Assembly: GCA_047947135.1 (NCBI GenBank)
Contig: CP170457.1
Span: 2,294,001 to 2,358,000, forward strand
Length of the DNA stretch: 64,000 nt
From: Planctobacterium sp047947135
Lineage (GTDB): Bacteria > Pseudomonadota > Gammaproteobacteria > Enterobacterales > Alteromonadaceae
Reading direction: 5' to 3'
In this document: positions 33,008 through 41,947 of the stretch, piece by piece
Layout of the letters: every line of letters begins with the position of its first letter
Numbering within the stretch: the stretch's first letter is position 1
Translations under genes and position numbers: made by a program
The notes under the pieces: model-generated
The model's input: the letters and a program-made list of their open reading frames with translations, nothing else
What the model was told of the DNA's origin: nothing
The model's database searches: none

Positions 33008-33502
33008 ATGGCTGAAGAAATGGATGATTTAGATGACTTAGCCGAATTCCATTGGATGATGGACATGCTACAGACAGTTGATGTTGGGATTGTGGTTGTT
33101 GATCGGCAATATAAAGTGCGGGTCTGGAATGCATTTATGGAAAGTCACAGTGGGTTATTACCCAGTGATGTAAGAGATCGTGATCTCTTCCAGTTATTTC
33201 CTGAGGTGGATAGCAAATGGTTCCAGAATAAATGCAAACCGGTTTTTGAATTGAAGAATCGAGCGTTTATCACCTGGGAGCAGCGGCCTTACATATTTCG
33301 TTTTGCCAATTATCGGCCGATTACCGGTACCGAAGACTTTATGTACCAAAACATTACTTTGTCCCCACTTACTGGTTTAACAGGCAAAGTCGATCATTTA
33401 TGTATCATGTTATACGACGTCACTGATGTTGCTGCCCATAAAAAGCGAGCTGAAGCAGTGGAAGTTTCGCTAAATGAACTAAGGGAAAAGGTGGTACGTT
33501 AG
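33008..33502 (+). CDS. Stand-alone PAS-domain protein
   Basis: A 164-residue acidic protein with one PAS domain (LQTVDVGIVVVDRQYKVRVWN, residues ~20-40 in part: GIVVVDRQYKVRVWN; then HSGLLPSDVRDRDLFQLFP), a C-terminal PAC-like strand set (LCIMLYDVTDVAAHKKRAE) and a short helical tail. In alteromonads such domains often head diguanylate cyclases, but here no GGDEF follows. The ATG begins 1 nt after the REC-CheC stop, so it may be the sensory input of that protein. The ligand is unknown. Confidence 0.82.
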   Translation: MAEEMDDLDDLAEFHWMMDMLQTVDVGIVVVDRQYKVRVWNAFMESHSGLLPSDVRDRDLFQLFPEVDSKWFQNKCKPVFELKNRAFITWEQRPYIFRFANYRPITGTEDFMYQNITLSPLTGLTGKVDHLCIMLYDVTDVAAHKKRAEAVEVSLNELREKVVR

Positions 33503-33614
33503 TAAAGGGAGTCTGCATTTTGCCCCGAATATTGCTGTGCTTATCGGATGTCACATGCAATCTTGATTATTTTAAGACACAATCTAACCGTCAAAATTGA
33601 TAAAAAAGAAAGGT

Positions 33615-34391
33615 ATGGCATTGCGTTTTGTCTTTTTCCTAATGTTGCTGTTAGCGTTTAACGCTCAGGCAGACCTCCAGTGTAAAGTCGATCTGGATTA
33701 CGGATTACTGGTCAGTGACGGCCGGATCCGTGTGACGGACGAATCTCGCACGGTTTACCAAATCAATGGTGACTCACAACTTATAATTGGTGGTCATTGG
33801 ATTGAAGTAAATGAAAAACAAGCTGCGCTGTTAGCGGAGTTTTCCCGAGGTATTCACTACTCCGTCCCGAAAATGATCATTCTGGCAACAGAAGGCGTAG
33901 AGCTGGCCATCGAAACCGTGGAACATGTCTATACCGGATTAGTTGGCAGCGATCACAAATCTTTCGAAAAACTGGAAAAAGCGCTGAAAAGAGTGCATTG
34001 GAAAGTCAAAAGCAAATTTATTCATTCTAACGAAAATTATTACATCGGTCCGGGCAGCTTAGAGAAAGTAGATGACCTGGTTGATCGTGAGTTAGAAGAG
34101 CAAATAGAACAAGCGATCAATACCTCTTTAGGTGGCATCTTATCGGCGATAGGTGGTCTGGCAACCGGGAATGACGAAGATATGGAAGCAAAAATGGAAA
34201 GCTTGTCTCAAAAGCTGGAGATGATGGGGGCCGAAATCGAACGCACTGTAGGACCCAAGTCTGATACTTTACGCAAAAAAGCGGAATGGTTTTGCAACAA
34301 AATGCGTGAGCTGGACGGTATAGAAGATAAACTCGGGGAAGAAATTCCGCGAATGAAACGGTACAATATTATTATTTCTGGCAACAGGTAA
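33615..34391 (+). CDS. DUF2884/YggN-like exported protein
   Basis: About 258 residues with a Sec signal (FVFFLMLLLAFNAQA). A TTG at 33597 would add six residues; I prefer the ATG at 33615 because it begins the natural signal peptide, although its ribosome site is close. The mature part fits DUF2884: CKVDLDYGLLVSDGRIRV, GGHWIEVNEKQAALL, an amphipathic/coiled segment (EEQIEQAINTSLGGILSAIG) and a long C-terminal helix region (AKMESLSQKLEMMGAEIE). Periplasmic; the function is unknown. It lies 4 nt before yfcL. Confidence 0.78.
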   Translation: MALRFVFFLMLLLAFNAQADLQCKVDLDYGLLVSDGRIRVTDESRTVYQINGDSQLIIGGHWIEVNEKQAALLAEFSRGIHYSVPKMIILATEGVELAIETVEHVYTGLVGSDHKSFEKLEKALKRVHWKVKSKFIHSNENYYIGPGSLEKVDDLVDRELEEQIEQAINTSLGGILSAIGGLATGNDEDMEAKMESLSQKLEMMGAEIERTVGPKSDTLRKKAEWFCNKMRELDGIEDKLGEEIPRMKRYNIIISGNR

Positions 34392-34395
34392 TAAA

Positions 34396-34692
34396 TTGAC
34401 CTCAACGAATCACAACTCTGCTGGCCTGATAGCTCAGGCGGATCATATACAACAATTTATCGAAAGTATGGTGGAAAATGGCAACGATCAGGAGCTGTTT
34501 ATTTCTGCCTACGTGAATGGCCATTTTGATTTAGCCGTTGCGCGCTGTTTGGAAAGTCCAGGCGCCAGTTTATCGACGTTGGACCAGCATATGCGCAACA
34601 GTCTGGAATCTGCCAAAAAGGAACTCGACGGTGACGACTTTGAACAGGCACTGCGATTCTGGCAAAGCTGCTATCAGTACGTTTGTATTTAG
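34396..34692 (+). CDS. yfcL: YfcL-family protein
   Basis: A 98-residue helical protein, TTG start, matching YfcL: QADHIQQFIESMVENGNDQELFISAYVNGHFDLAVA, in part GNDQELFISAYVNGHFDLA, and the QALRFWQSCYQ end. In E. coli yfcL also sits by mnmC and fabB, and here both are 2-5 kb downstream, so synteny supports the call. The role is unknown. It follows the DUF2884 gene at 4 nt. Confidence 0.78.
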   Translation: MTSTNHNSAGLIAQADHIQQFIESMVENGNDQELFISAYVNGHFDLAVARCLESPGASLSTLDQHMRNSLESAKKELDGDDFEQALRFWQSCYQYVCI

Positions 34693-34903
34693 GGCCTGCA
34701 AACTGCCTTAACACCCTGTATTAATATATTGTGTGCTCTGGTATTCCCACCGGAAATTTGTTTATTACTCAGGGCTAACTCGCCCGAAACTCTCTCTACT
34801 TTTAGGCACATTCCTTGCTTGGTTCATGACAGCGTCAAGAGAATGTGCTCTTTAGATAATTAAAGTTATTTGCACATCTGACCGATAGAGAGAAGGTCTT
34901 AAT

Positions 34904-35596
34904 ATGAAAAATGTAATGAACATGGTTTTTGCCTGCGCAACAAGCAGTACCAAAACAGTTTACCTGACACGCCAGGTCGGCGTATTGTTGGCAGTTCTAC
35001 TGTTAGCGGGATGTGCTACGCAAAAAATACCGCAGAGCAAAGTCGTTACAATGAAGCCTGCCGACGTCAAGGTGCAATCGTTACCCGCTGCGTTGGGCAA
35101 TGTTGAATTGCACACTTCAGAATTTGCTGATGAACTGTTCGGGACATTTCGGTATCGCGCCAAGGCCAGAAACCAATTTCGTTTTGCTGTTGCGACCTTC
35201 GTACCCGTTGCAACTTTGCAAGTTGATCCAAAACAAAAACATCACTTGGAGTTGTTAGGCCATCAGCTGGAACAAGGGATGATGACCGAGTTAGCCCGAC
35301 GCGGGTTTATCGCACAGGATTATAAAGCGACAAACAATATTATCATTGAAGACAGCGCTGACCGTGTTTTCAGTCGTGATGTTGAGGAACTTAACGCTCA
35401 TCATCACAATATCGATTTTTATTTATCCGGCACCATTACCGAAACTGAGAAAGGTGCGGTAGTTAATGCCCGAATTATTCATGTGGAAACCAAAGATGTT
35501 GTGGCCGCTGCAACCCGTTATTTCCCGGCAGAGTTATTCTGGCAGGAAGGTAGAGTCACAACGCGTGGTGGTATGATTTATCGTACCTCAGATTAG
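34904..35596 (+). CDS. FlgO-family lipoprotein (paralogue 1)
   Basis: A 230-residue precursor with a long N-region, then LLAVLLLAGC lipobox. The mature part is the FlgO fold: RFAVATFVPV, LGHQLEQGMMTELARRGF, QDYKATNNIII, DRVFSRDVEEL and FYLSGTITETEKGAVVNARIIH. FlgO-family proteins are outer-membrane lipoproteins needed for stable flagella in Vibrio, but no flagellar gene is near, so the role here may differ. It is the first of three tandem paralogues (34904-36992) with gaps of 13 and 3 nt, evidently one operon. Confidence 0.8.
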   Translation: MKNVMNMVFACATSSTKTVYLTRQVGVLLAVLLLAGCATQKIPQSKVVTMKPADVKVQSLPAALGNVELHTSEFADELFGTFRYRAKARNQFRFAVATFVPVATLQVDPKQKHHLELLGHQLEQGMMTELARRGFIAQDYKATNNIIIEDSADRVFSRDVEELNAHHHNIDFYLSGTITETEKGAVVNARIIHVETKDVVAAATRYFPAELFWQEGRVTTRGGMIYRTSD

Positions 35597-35609
35597 TTGG
35601 AGTAAGGCA

Positions 35610-36314
35610 ATGAGAATTGTAATTGGGATAACATTAGCCAGTTTGTTACTGAGCGGTTGCGTCGTAAAGCCAAAGCCCGGGTATACCGTTTCCAAAGGCG
35701 TGGTATTGGATGTCCGAGCCAGTAACGAAATGGCCATGGCCAATCAGGAAATGCCGGTTTTTGATGAGTTTGGAGCATTGTCAAAAGAGCCTATTTACCA
35801 ACATGACAGAGCGCGTTTCAGTGGCCAGATGCTTAACAAGCACATTGGTGACTATGTGCAAAATATGGCGCAGGATCTCATTAATAACATGGAATATGTC
35901 ACCGATAAAACGCCTGTCGGTGTGACCCATTTTGCAGTAACAGACAGTGACCTGAACACCACCAATATTCTTGGCTATCAGATAGCAGAGTCCTTTATCC
36001 ACGAGTTACATAAATTCCGTATTCCCGTTTTAGATTTTAAAGCAACTGACTACATTCGAGTAACCGATACCGGTGATTTTTTGCTTAGCCGTGATTTCCT
36101 GGAATTAAAACATAAAGTGCCGATGGAGTATGTGCTCACCGGTACAATGACTAAACATCAGGGTGGATATCTGGTCAACGCCAGAATTCTGGGACTTGAG
36201 ACCAAAGCCGTTGTTGCCAGTGCCCAGATGTTGATCCCATTTTATGTTGCAGAGGCATTGTTGCCCACCAATGAGCAACGTGTTGATGGTGTTCGTCTGA
36301 TTCAGGGAGAATAA
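35610..36314 (+). CDS. FlgO-family lipoprotein (paralogue 2)
   Basis: A 234-residue precursor, lipobox LLLSGC. It shares with its neighbours TPVGVTHFAVTDSDLN, LGYQIAESFIHELHKFRIPVLDFKATDYI (core: QIAESFIHELHKF), DFLLSRDFLEL and YVLTGTMTKHQGGYLVNARI. Closest to paralogue 3 (LGNQLAESFMNEIQSYG). The gene begins 13 nt after paralogue 1 and ends 3 nt before paralogue 3. It is probably a component of one envelope complex built from related subunits. Confidence 0.82.
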   Translation: MRIVIGITLASLLLSGCVVKPKPGYTVSKGVVLDVRASNEMAMANQEMPVFDEFGALSKEPIYQHDRARFSGQMLNKHIGDYVQNMAQDLINNMEYVTDKTPVGVTHFAVTDSDLNTTNILGYQIAESFIHELHKFRIPVLDFKATDYIRVTDTGDFLLSRDFLELKHKVPMEYVLTGTMTKHQGGYLVNARILGLETKAVVASAQMLIPFYVAEALLPTNEQRVDGVRLIQGE

Positions 36315-36317
36315 TGT

Positions 36318-36992
36318 ATGTTTCGGCTTATCCTGGCAGTGCTTTCGTGTTCGATGCTTTCGGCATGTCAAACAACCTTTTTGACCATTGCTGAGGAGAC
36401 GCCTATGCAAACGCCTGCACAAATGATGTCAGAGCACCAAGTGGTCAGTCATACCCGTAATCTGGTAACAGATAAACACTATTCGACTCGGGCCAATCAG
36501 CCGATGCTGCGGGTACCTGGATCAGCCTATCAGCCACGTTATACCCATAAACTGCTAAATGATTACGCCGAACAAATCACCATGCAATTGATGCAAAAAG
36601 CCAAGAAACTGATGACGCATTCAACGTTGGGGGTAGGGTCGTTTGTGATGCTCAACAAGAATCTGCAAACCACCTCTGTGTTAGGGAATCAACTGGCGGA
36701 AAGCTTTATGAATGAGATCCAGTCTTACGGCGTTTCGGTTGTTGATTTCAAAACAATGGATGGTGTCACGGTAGCGGACAATGGCGACTATATTTTTAGC
36801 CGTTTTGGCAGCCTGTCAGATCCGGATATGGATTATGTTTTGTCGGGGACATTGCAACAATCTCAACGCGGTGTGCAAGTCAATGCGCGAATTATCCAGC
36901 TAAATGATAAAGTAGTGGTTGCCAGTGCAAAAGGTTTTATTCCGCATTTTGTGGTCTCCTCTCTGACTCCTGAGTATGTGCTGTTGAATTAG
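36318..36992 (+). CDS. FlgO-family lipoprotein (paralogue 3)
   Basis: A 224-residue precursor, lipobox MLSAC. Core FlgO elements: STLGVGSFVMLNKNL, LGNQLAESFMNEIQSYGVSVVDF in part (LAESFMNEIQSYG), DNGDYIFSRFGSL and YVLSGTLQQSQRGVQVNARI. It ends the operon; convergent mnmC ends 20 nt downstream with no strong terminator between. The three paralogues arose by ancient duplication, since their similarity is modest. Confidence 0.82.
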   Translation: MFRLILAVLSCSMLSACQTTFLTIAEETPMQTPAQMMSEHQVVSHTRNLVTDKHYSTRANQPMLRVPGSAYQPRYTHKLLNDYAEQITMQLMQKAKKLMTHSTLGVGSFVMLNKNLQTTSVLGNQLAESFMNEIQSYGVSVVDFKTMDGVTVADNGDYIFSRFGSLSDPDMDYVLSGTLQQSQRGVQVNARIIQLNDKVVVASAKGFIPHFVVSSLTPEYVLLN

Positions 36993-37011
36993 CACAATTG
37001 TTTTTTGCTGG

Positions 37012-39048
37012 CTAAATTTTTCCTCTTATCAAATCCCGAATTAAAAAACGATTGGGGCTAACCATTGCCTGCATATCAGTCGATAACGGCAAAGGTTTGC
37101 CACAGATTTGACTGGCTAACAGTTCAGCCAGAATTGGGGCGGTACACAAACCCCTCGAGCCTAGTCCGGTGAACATATACAAACCACGCAACTCAATTGG
37201 ACTGTTATTCTGTGGTTGTTTCTTTTTACTCAATTCGGCGTACTGTACCTTTTGAGCTGCAATATCCGGCACGGCACCCACCAAAGGCAAATGATCTGGG
37301 GTGGTGCAGCGGATAGCCGCTCGTCCATGCTCTATTGTTGGAATGCCGTTAACCCAATCACATTGCTGTAACGCGGATTGCAAGGTTGCGATATTCATGT
37401 GTTGTTCTTCCATGCGGTACCTTACTGAGTCATCATCTTTTATGTAGGTGGAACCTAGAGCGTGGAAGCCATTGCAGGCAGGCGTTAGATAACCTTTATG
37501 ACAGACAACCCTCTTAACCTTGCTGATCGCTCCTTGGGAAGGGACATATTCAACCTGGCCCCGAGTAATACTCAAGGGCAATTCTTGTAATTCGGGCAAT
37601 GTTCTGGATTGGTGCCCATTGGCTATTATTACGGATTGAGCAAAGGAAGAGGAGCCATCCTGCCAATGCAACCGCCAGCCATTATCCGATTGTAGTGATT
37701 GCAGTTGATGGTTGGGGAGCAATTGCAACAAACCGGTTGATTTGGCTTTATCGAGATAAGCACGCACCAGTGAAGGCGGATTGATCCAACCTCCATTAGG
37801 AATGAACAAACCTTCATAGGGCATATGCAGCCCAACGAGTGAACTGGCTTGTTGCGCTGGGACATAGTGTACCAGATCGTGACTCCAGACATCTTTGTCG
37901 AGCAGATTTTGCTGTCTTTTAGCGACAGGCTCACGGAACGAGGGAAAGTACACACCACAAAAATCATGGTCAAACACATATCCTGCCGACATCAGTTGCC
38001 TGTAACGATTCAACGCAAATTGAAACGCCAGGGTATAAAACTGTGCCTGAATAGAATGATCGGCAGTAAGTAAGGGATAGAACCCTCCCGAGATATTCCC
38101 GGAGGCACCCTGTGCGGGTTCCTTATCCTGCCAGTACAAAGTGACAGTTTTGCCCAGTTCAGTCAGCGCCAGAGCGAGACTGGCCCCCGCGATACCGGCC
38201 CCTATGATACTGATAGGTTGTTCGGAGGGTTGGCCATCAGGGCTTCTAGCGGCATTAAGCGCACTTCGCTGCCATGGACCTAAATGACGTTCCAGCCAAA
38301 GTTTTCGCATCCGTGGGGTGGGCGGCAGCTTTGGCTGCCAAATACCTTGCAGCATGTCCCGTTTGCGACCAAATCCCGGCGCTTTTGTGACATTGAAGCC
38401 AGCACTTATCAATCCTCTTTTCACGACTCCAGCGGCAGTAAATGTTGCTACAGTGCACTCATTGCGACTTAGTCGACACATTTGACGAAATAATTCATCG
38501 GTCCACATCTGTGGGTTTTTGCTTGGAGCAAAGCCGTCTAGATACCAGGCATCCACCAAGCCATCACTAGGGCTGCTGAGCTTAGGCAAACTGTCCAGAA
38601 TATCTCCTATCCACAAGTCCAGGATGATATCACCATTATCAAATAATAATCGGTGACAACCGCTTTCATGCATGGGGTATTGATCTAGTAATGCGTCTGA
38701 CAGCAGCGCCAATTCGGGCCAGCTTTGCAACGCACTTTGTAAATCCGATCGGGCAATAGGAAATTTTTCGGTACTGATAAAATGTAACCTGAATTGCTGC
38801 TCTGTGGTTACTTGGCGAAACGCCGCCCAGGTCAGTAAAAAATTCAGGCCAGTACCAAATCCTGTTTCAAGAATGACAAATTCCGGTCGATTATGTGTCG
38901 CCCACCGAGCAGGGATATCATTGTGCTGTAAAAATACATACTGAGATTCTTTCAGACCATCGTCATTGGAAAAATAAACATCTCCAAAGTCAGAGGACAC
39001 AGGGGTTCCCTGTTCATTAAAATGTAAATTCGCAGACTTAACTGGCAC
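37012..39048 (-). CDS. mnmC: Bifunctional tRNA wobble-uridine modification enzyme MnmC
   Basis: A 678-residue fusion. The N-terminal SAM methyltransferase (MnmC2; ETGFGTGLNFLLTW, WYLDGFAPSKNPQMW, GFGRKRDML) methylates nm5U34, and the C-terminal FAD oxidase (MnmC1; IIGAGIAGASLALALTELG, GNISGGFYPLLT, FTGLGSRGLCTAP) removes carboxymethyl from cmnm5U34 in glutamate, lysine and other tRNAs. Length and domain order match E. coli (668 aa). It is divergent from fabB as in E. coli. A cytoplasmic core gene. Confidence 0.97.
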   Translation of the reverse strand: MPVKSANLHFNEQGTPVSSDFGDVYFSNDDGLKESQYVFLQHNDIPARWATHNRPEFVILETGFGTGLNFLLTWAAFRQVTTEQQFRLHFISTEKFPIARSDLQSALQSWPELALLSDALLDQYPMHESGCHRLLFDNGDIILDLWIGDILDSLPKLSSPSDGLVDAWYLDGFAPSKNPQMWTDELFRQMCRLSRNECTVATFTAAGVVKRGLISAGFNVTKAPGFGRKRDMLQGIWQPKLPPTPRMRKLWLERHLGPWQRSALNAARSPDGQPSEQPISIIGAGIAGASLALALTELGKTVTLYWQDKEPAQGASGNISGGFYPLLTADHSIQAQFYTLAFQFALNRYRQLMSAGYVFDHDFCGVYFPSFREPVAKRQQNLLDKDVWSHDLVHYVPAQQASSLVGLHMPYEGLFIPNGGWINPPSLVRAYLDKAKSTGLLQLLPNHQLQSLQSDNGWRLHWQDGSSSFAQSVIIANGHQSRTLPELQELPLSITRGQVEYVPSQGAISKVKRVVCHKGYLTPACNGFHALGSTYIKDDDSVRYRMEEQHMNIATLQSALQQCDWVNGIPTIEHGRAAIRCTTPDHLPLVGAVPDIAAQKVQYAELSKKKQPQNNSPIELRGLYMFTGLGSRGLCTAPILAELLASQICGKPLPLSTDMQAMVSPNRFLIRDLIRGKI

Positions 39049-39128
39049 GTAAAATCACCTCAAAATTTTGGGCAGTGTAGGCAAATCGTCACAAACATCA
39101 AGCATAGTATTACCCACCAATGAATTTT

Positions 39129-39146
39129 AGCGTACACTTGTACTCT
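39129..39146. promoter_or_regulatory. FabR-like operator upstream of fabB
   Basis: AGCGTACACTTGTACTCT is an 18-bp near-palindrome: AGCGTACA against AGAGTACA, one mismatch. It resembles the FabR motif (AGCGTACA..TGTACGCT) that represses fabA/fabB in gammaproteobacteria. It is 69 nt before the fabB ATG and could tune unsaturated fatty acid synthesis. Confidence 0.65.
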
Positions 39147-39214
39147 AAAGAGCAGACCAGTTTTTAAATTGAAATCATTACAATAGCGACAAGATTTTCA
39201 AAGAAGGTATAAAT

Positions 39215-40429
39215 ATGAGACGAGCGGTCATCACCGGATTGGGTATAGTATCCAGTATTGGTAACAATAAACAGGAAGTGTTGCAGGCTTTACAGGAAGG
39301 ACGCTCTGGCATTACCAATGCGCAAGAATTCATTGATCTGAATTTACGCAGTCATGTGTGGGGTGATATTAATATTGACACCAAAGCACTGATTGATCGT
39401 AAGGTATTACGATTTATGGGGGACGCTGCCGCATATGCTTATATAGCGATGCAGCAAGCTATCGAAGATGCGGGTTTAAGTGAAGATGTAGTATCCAATG
39501 TGCGCACCGGGTTGATTGCTGGTTCGGGCGGTGCATCTTCTGAAAATCAAGTCGCAGCTGCTGATATATTAAGAGAAAAAGGGGTCAAGCGTGTCGGGCC
39601 TTACATGGTGACCAAAACCATGAGCAGCACAGTATCAGCTTGTTTGGCAACACCATTTAAAATCAAAGGTGTGAACTATTCCATCAGCTCTGCCTGCGCA
39701 ACCAGTGCCCACTGTATCGGTGCAGCTGTTGAACAAATTCAACTGGGCAAACAGGATGTGGTCTTCGCCGGTGGCGGTGAAGAAGTACACTGGACATTAG
39801 CGATGGAATTTGACGCCATGGGGGCCTTGTCTACCAAATATAATGACAATCCTACGCTCGCTTCCCGTACTTATGACGCGGATAGAGATGGTTTTGTTAT
39901 TTCAGGTGGTGGCGGTATGGTCGTGGTAGAAGAATTGGAACATGCGCTTGCGCGCGGTGCCAATATATACGCAGAAATCACCGGTTATGGCGCCACTTCT
40001 GATGGCTACGATATGGTCGCACCATCAGGCGAGGGTGCGGTGCGCTGTATGCAACAAGCGATGGCAACTTGCGATGGACCAATTGATTATCTCAATACCC
40101 ATGGCACCTCAACGCCAGTAGGTGACGTACAGGAGCTAAAAGCCATTCGCGAAGTGTTTGGTAATGATACGCCAGCAATAAGTGCAACCAAGGCCATGAC
40201 AGGGCACGCCTTAGGCGCGGCGGGAGTGAACGAGGCAATATATTCCTTATTGATGATGGAAAACGATTTTATTGCACCTTCCATTAACGTTGACAACCTC
40301 GATGAGGCAGCGCAAGGCATGGATATCGTGACCGAAAACCGTAAAGCAGAATTAAATCGTGTAATGTCCAACAGCTTCGGCTTTGGCGGCACGAACGCAA
40401 CGCTGGTAATGGAAAAGTTTAAGAAGTAA
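39215..40429 (+). CDS. fabB: Beta-ketoacyl-ACP synthase I
   Basis: A 404-residue condensing enzyme that elongates unsaturated acyl-ACPs in type II fatty acid synthesis. The Cys-His-His triad is in SSACATSAHC, NTHGTSTPVGD and KAMTGHALGAAG; the C-terminal SFGFGGTNA loop is typical. Length equals E. coli FabB (406). It is single-gene, with AAGG before the ATG, a FabR-like operator upstream and a strong terminator downstream (40447-40468). Confidence 0.98.
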   Translation: MRRAVITGLGIVSSIGNNKQEVLQALQEGRSGITNAQEFIDLNLRSHVWGDINIDTKALIDRKVLRFMGDAAAYAYIAMQQAIEDAGLSEDVVSNVRTGLIAGSGGASSENQVAAADILREKGVKRVGPYMVTKTMSSTVSACLATPFKIKGVNYSISSACATSAHCIGAAVEQIQLGKQDVVFAGGGEEVHWTLAMEFDAMGALSTKYNDNPTLASRTYDADRDGFVISGGGGMVVVEELEHALARGANIYAEITGYGATSDGYDMVAPSGEGAVRCMQQAMATCDGPIDYLNTHGTSTPVGDVQELKAIREVFGNDTPAISATKAMTGHALGAAGVNEAIYSLLMMENDFIAPSINVDNLDEAAQGMDIVTENRKAELNRVMSNSFGFGGTNATLVMEKFKK

Positions 40430-40446
40430 AACGTTTTTAGCAAACA

Positions 40447-40468
40447 GGGGCCGCTCGGCCCCTTTTTT
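40447..40468. terminator. Rho-independent terminator after fabB
   Basis: GGGGCC-GCTC-GGCCCC followed by six T residues, between fabB and the convergent DUF418 gene, whose stop codon overlaps the T run. Confidence 0.92.
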
Positions 40469-41699
40469 AGTTGTTTTCTAAATTGCGTATCGGCTGACGT
40501 TGCCAGTAGGTCAATGAGCGCCATGCCCATTCCAACGGACCAAACTGATAGTGTTTCAACCACAGTGGTGCCAGCCATAGTTGTATCGCCCAGATAGCAA
40601 ATACCATTAATAGTTGTTGCCAACGTTCAATTTCGCTAAATAACCCAAGGCCATAACCGTAGAACACGGTAGTGCAGATCAAAGTATGCATAATGTAATT
40701 GCTAAAAGCGGTTTTACCGATGGCGGCAAGTCGTTTCTGCGCGCCTGTAAACAGCCCCTTTTTGACCACAATCATGATCAGGCTGGCATAACTCAAAGCC
40801 ACTAAAATGCTGCCCCAGTAGTTGAACTGGCTGCCTAAAAACATACTGTATTCCAACGTAAAGCCGTTGGCTGTGTTTTGCGTCATGCCGACCGCCACGA
40901 TAATCAGCCCCAAAGGTAAGCAGGTCAGGGCGACATTACGATACTGCGATGTTGACCAGGACAATTGGAAAAAGCCCGATTTATAGAGTGCCATACCAAT
41001 GAGCATCATGGCACTGGCACGCCAAATAAACACGGTCAAAAAAACGTAAGTTTGCATAAAAAAGGTTTCACCAGCTCGATGTTCTAATGCCGCAATAAAG
41101 CTGCCCTGAAAGGCACTGATTTCTTTTGTAAGCTCAGCAGTATCTGGTGCCCATGAATCTTTCATGCCTGCTATTGCCTCAGGCGGAAAATAGGGAAGAC
41201 TCATACCTATCAGTAAGCTATAGCCACTGGCTATAATCAGCAAAACAGCGGCAACGATAAGTAAGGTTGTTGTCGATTTTCTTCGTAATAAGTAGACCAG
41301 AAAGCCACTCATGGCGTAGGCGTAAAGAATATCGCCATACCAGAATAAGTAACCGTGCATCAAACCAAAACATAATAACCAAAAGGTACGGCGGTAATGT
41401 AGCGCTGCGGAACTCCCGTGTTTTCTTTCCGCATTGTCAGCAAACAGTATTATACCAGCGCCGAACAGCATGGAAAAAATGCTCATAAACTTTTGATCAG
41501 CCAAAAGGTGTGAAACCTGCCACACGAGGGCGTTTACACCGGACAAATCGCCAAACGCGGTCGGATTTAGATAAGCCGCACTAGGCATCGCAAAAGATTG
41601 AATGTTAAGCAATAGAATGCCGAGAAGAGCGAATCCTCTGAGCACATCCATGGCAACGAAGCGTTCCGATTTGGCATCTGTAGTGAATGTCTTGGTCAT
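40467..41699 (-). CDS. DUF418/YeiB-family membrane protein
   Basis: A 410-residue polytopic inner-membrane protein with about ten hydrophobic segments. It opens with FVAMDVLRGFALLGILLLNIQ, the hallmark of DUF418/YeiB proteins, has FSMLFGAGIILF, and ends with the DUF418 region (GKTAFSNYIMHTLICT, WLAPLWLKHYQFGPLEWAWRSLTYW in part GPLEWAWRSLTYW). The substrate is unknown; a transport or acyl-transfer role related to the heparan-acetyltransferase fold has been suggested for such families. Monocistronic and convergent with fabB. Confidence 0.85.
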   Translation of the reverse strand: MTKTFTTDAKSERFVAMDVLRGFALLGILLLNIQSFAMPSAAYLNPTAFGDLSGVNALVWQVSHLLADQKFMSIFSMLFGAGIILFADNAERKHGSSAALHYRRTFWLLCFGLMHGYLFWYGDILYAYAMSGFLVYLLRRKSTTTLLIVAAVLLIIASGYSLLIGMSLPYFPPEAIAGMKDSWAPDTAELTKEISAFQGSFIAALEHRAGETFFMQTYVFLTVFIWRASAMMLIGMALYKSGFFQLSWSTSQYRNVALTCLPLGLIIVAVGMTQNTANGFTLEYSMFLGSQFNYWGSILVALSYASLIMIVVKKGLFTGAQKRLAAIGKTAFSNYIMHTLICTTVFYGYGLGLFSEIERWQQLLMVFAIWAIQLWLAPLWLKHYQFGPLEWAWRSLTYWQRQPIRNLENN

Positions 41700-41947
41700 T
41701 GTTGCTCGCCAGTTATTTGAATCACTTTATTATCATGACGGCCGCAATTGTCCACATGTGCCATTAGTCATTTTTTTAACCACAATATTCGTTTATAGCG
41801 GATTTGGATGAAAAGTGTGATGTCTTAATTCCTTCAAATTATTTTCACAATGTAGTCACAGCGCTGTCACAGAACAACGCCACCATTTTGCGTTTACGAC
41901 GCGACCATCAGGTCCAGAATCACATAAAAACAGGAAGGAATATACAA

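Noticed and set aside
34806..34848. GCACATTC/GAATGTGC hairpin before the FlgO operon as a riboswitch
   Set aside because: A single 8-bp stem with a long loop and no recognisable aptamer; at most an attenuator or terminator.
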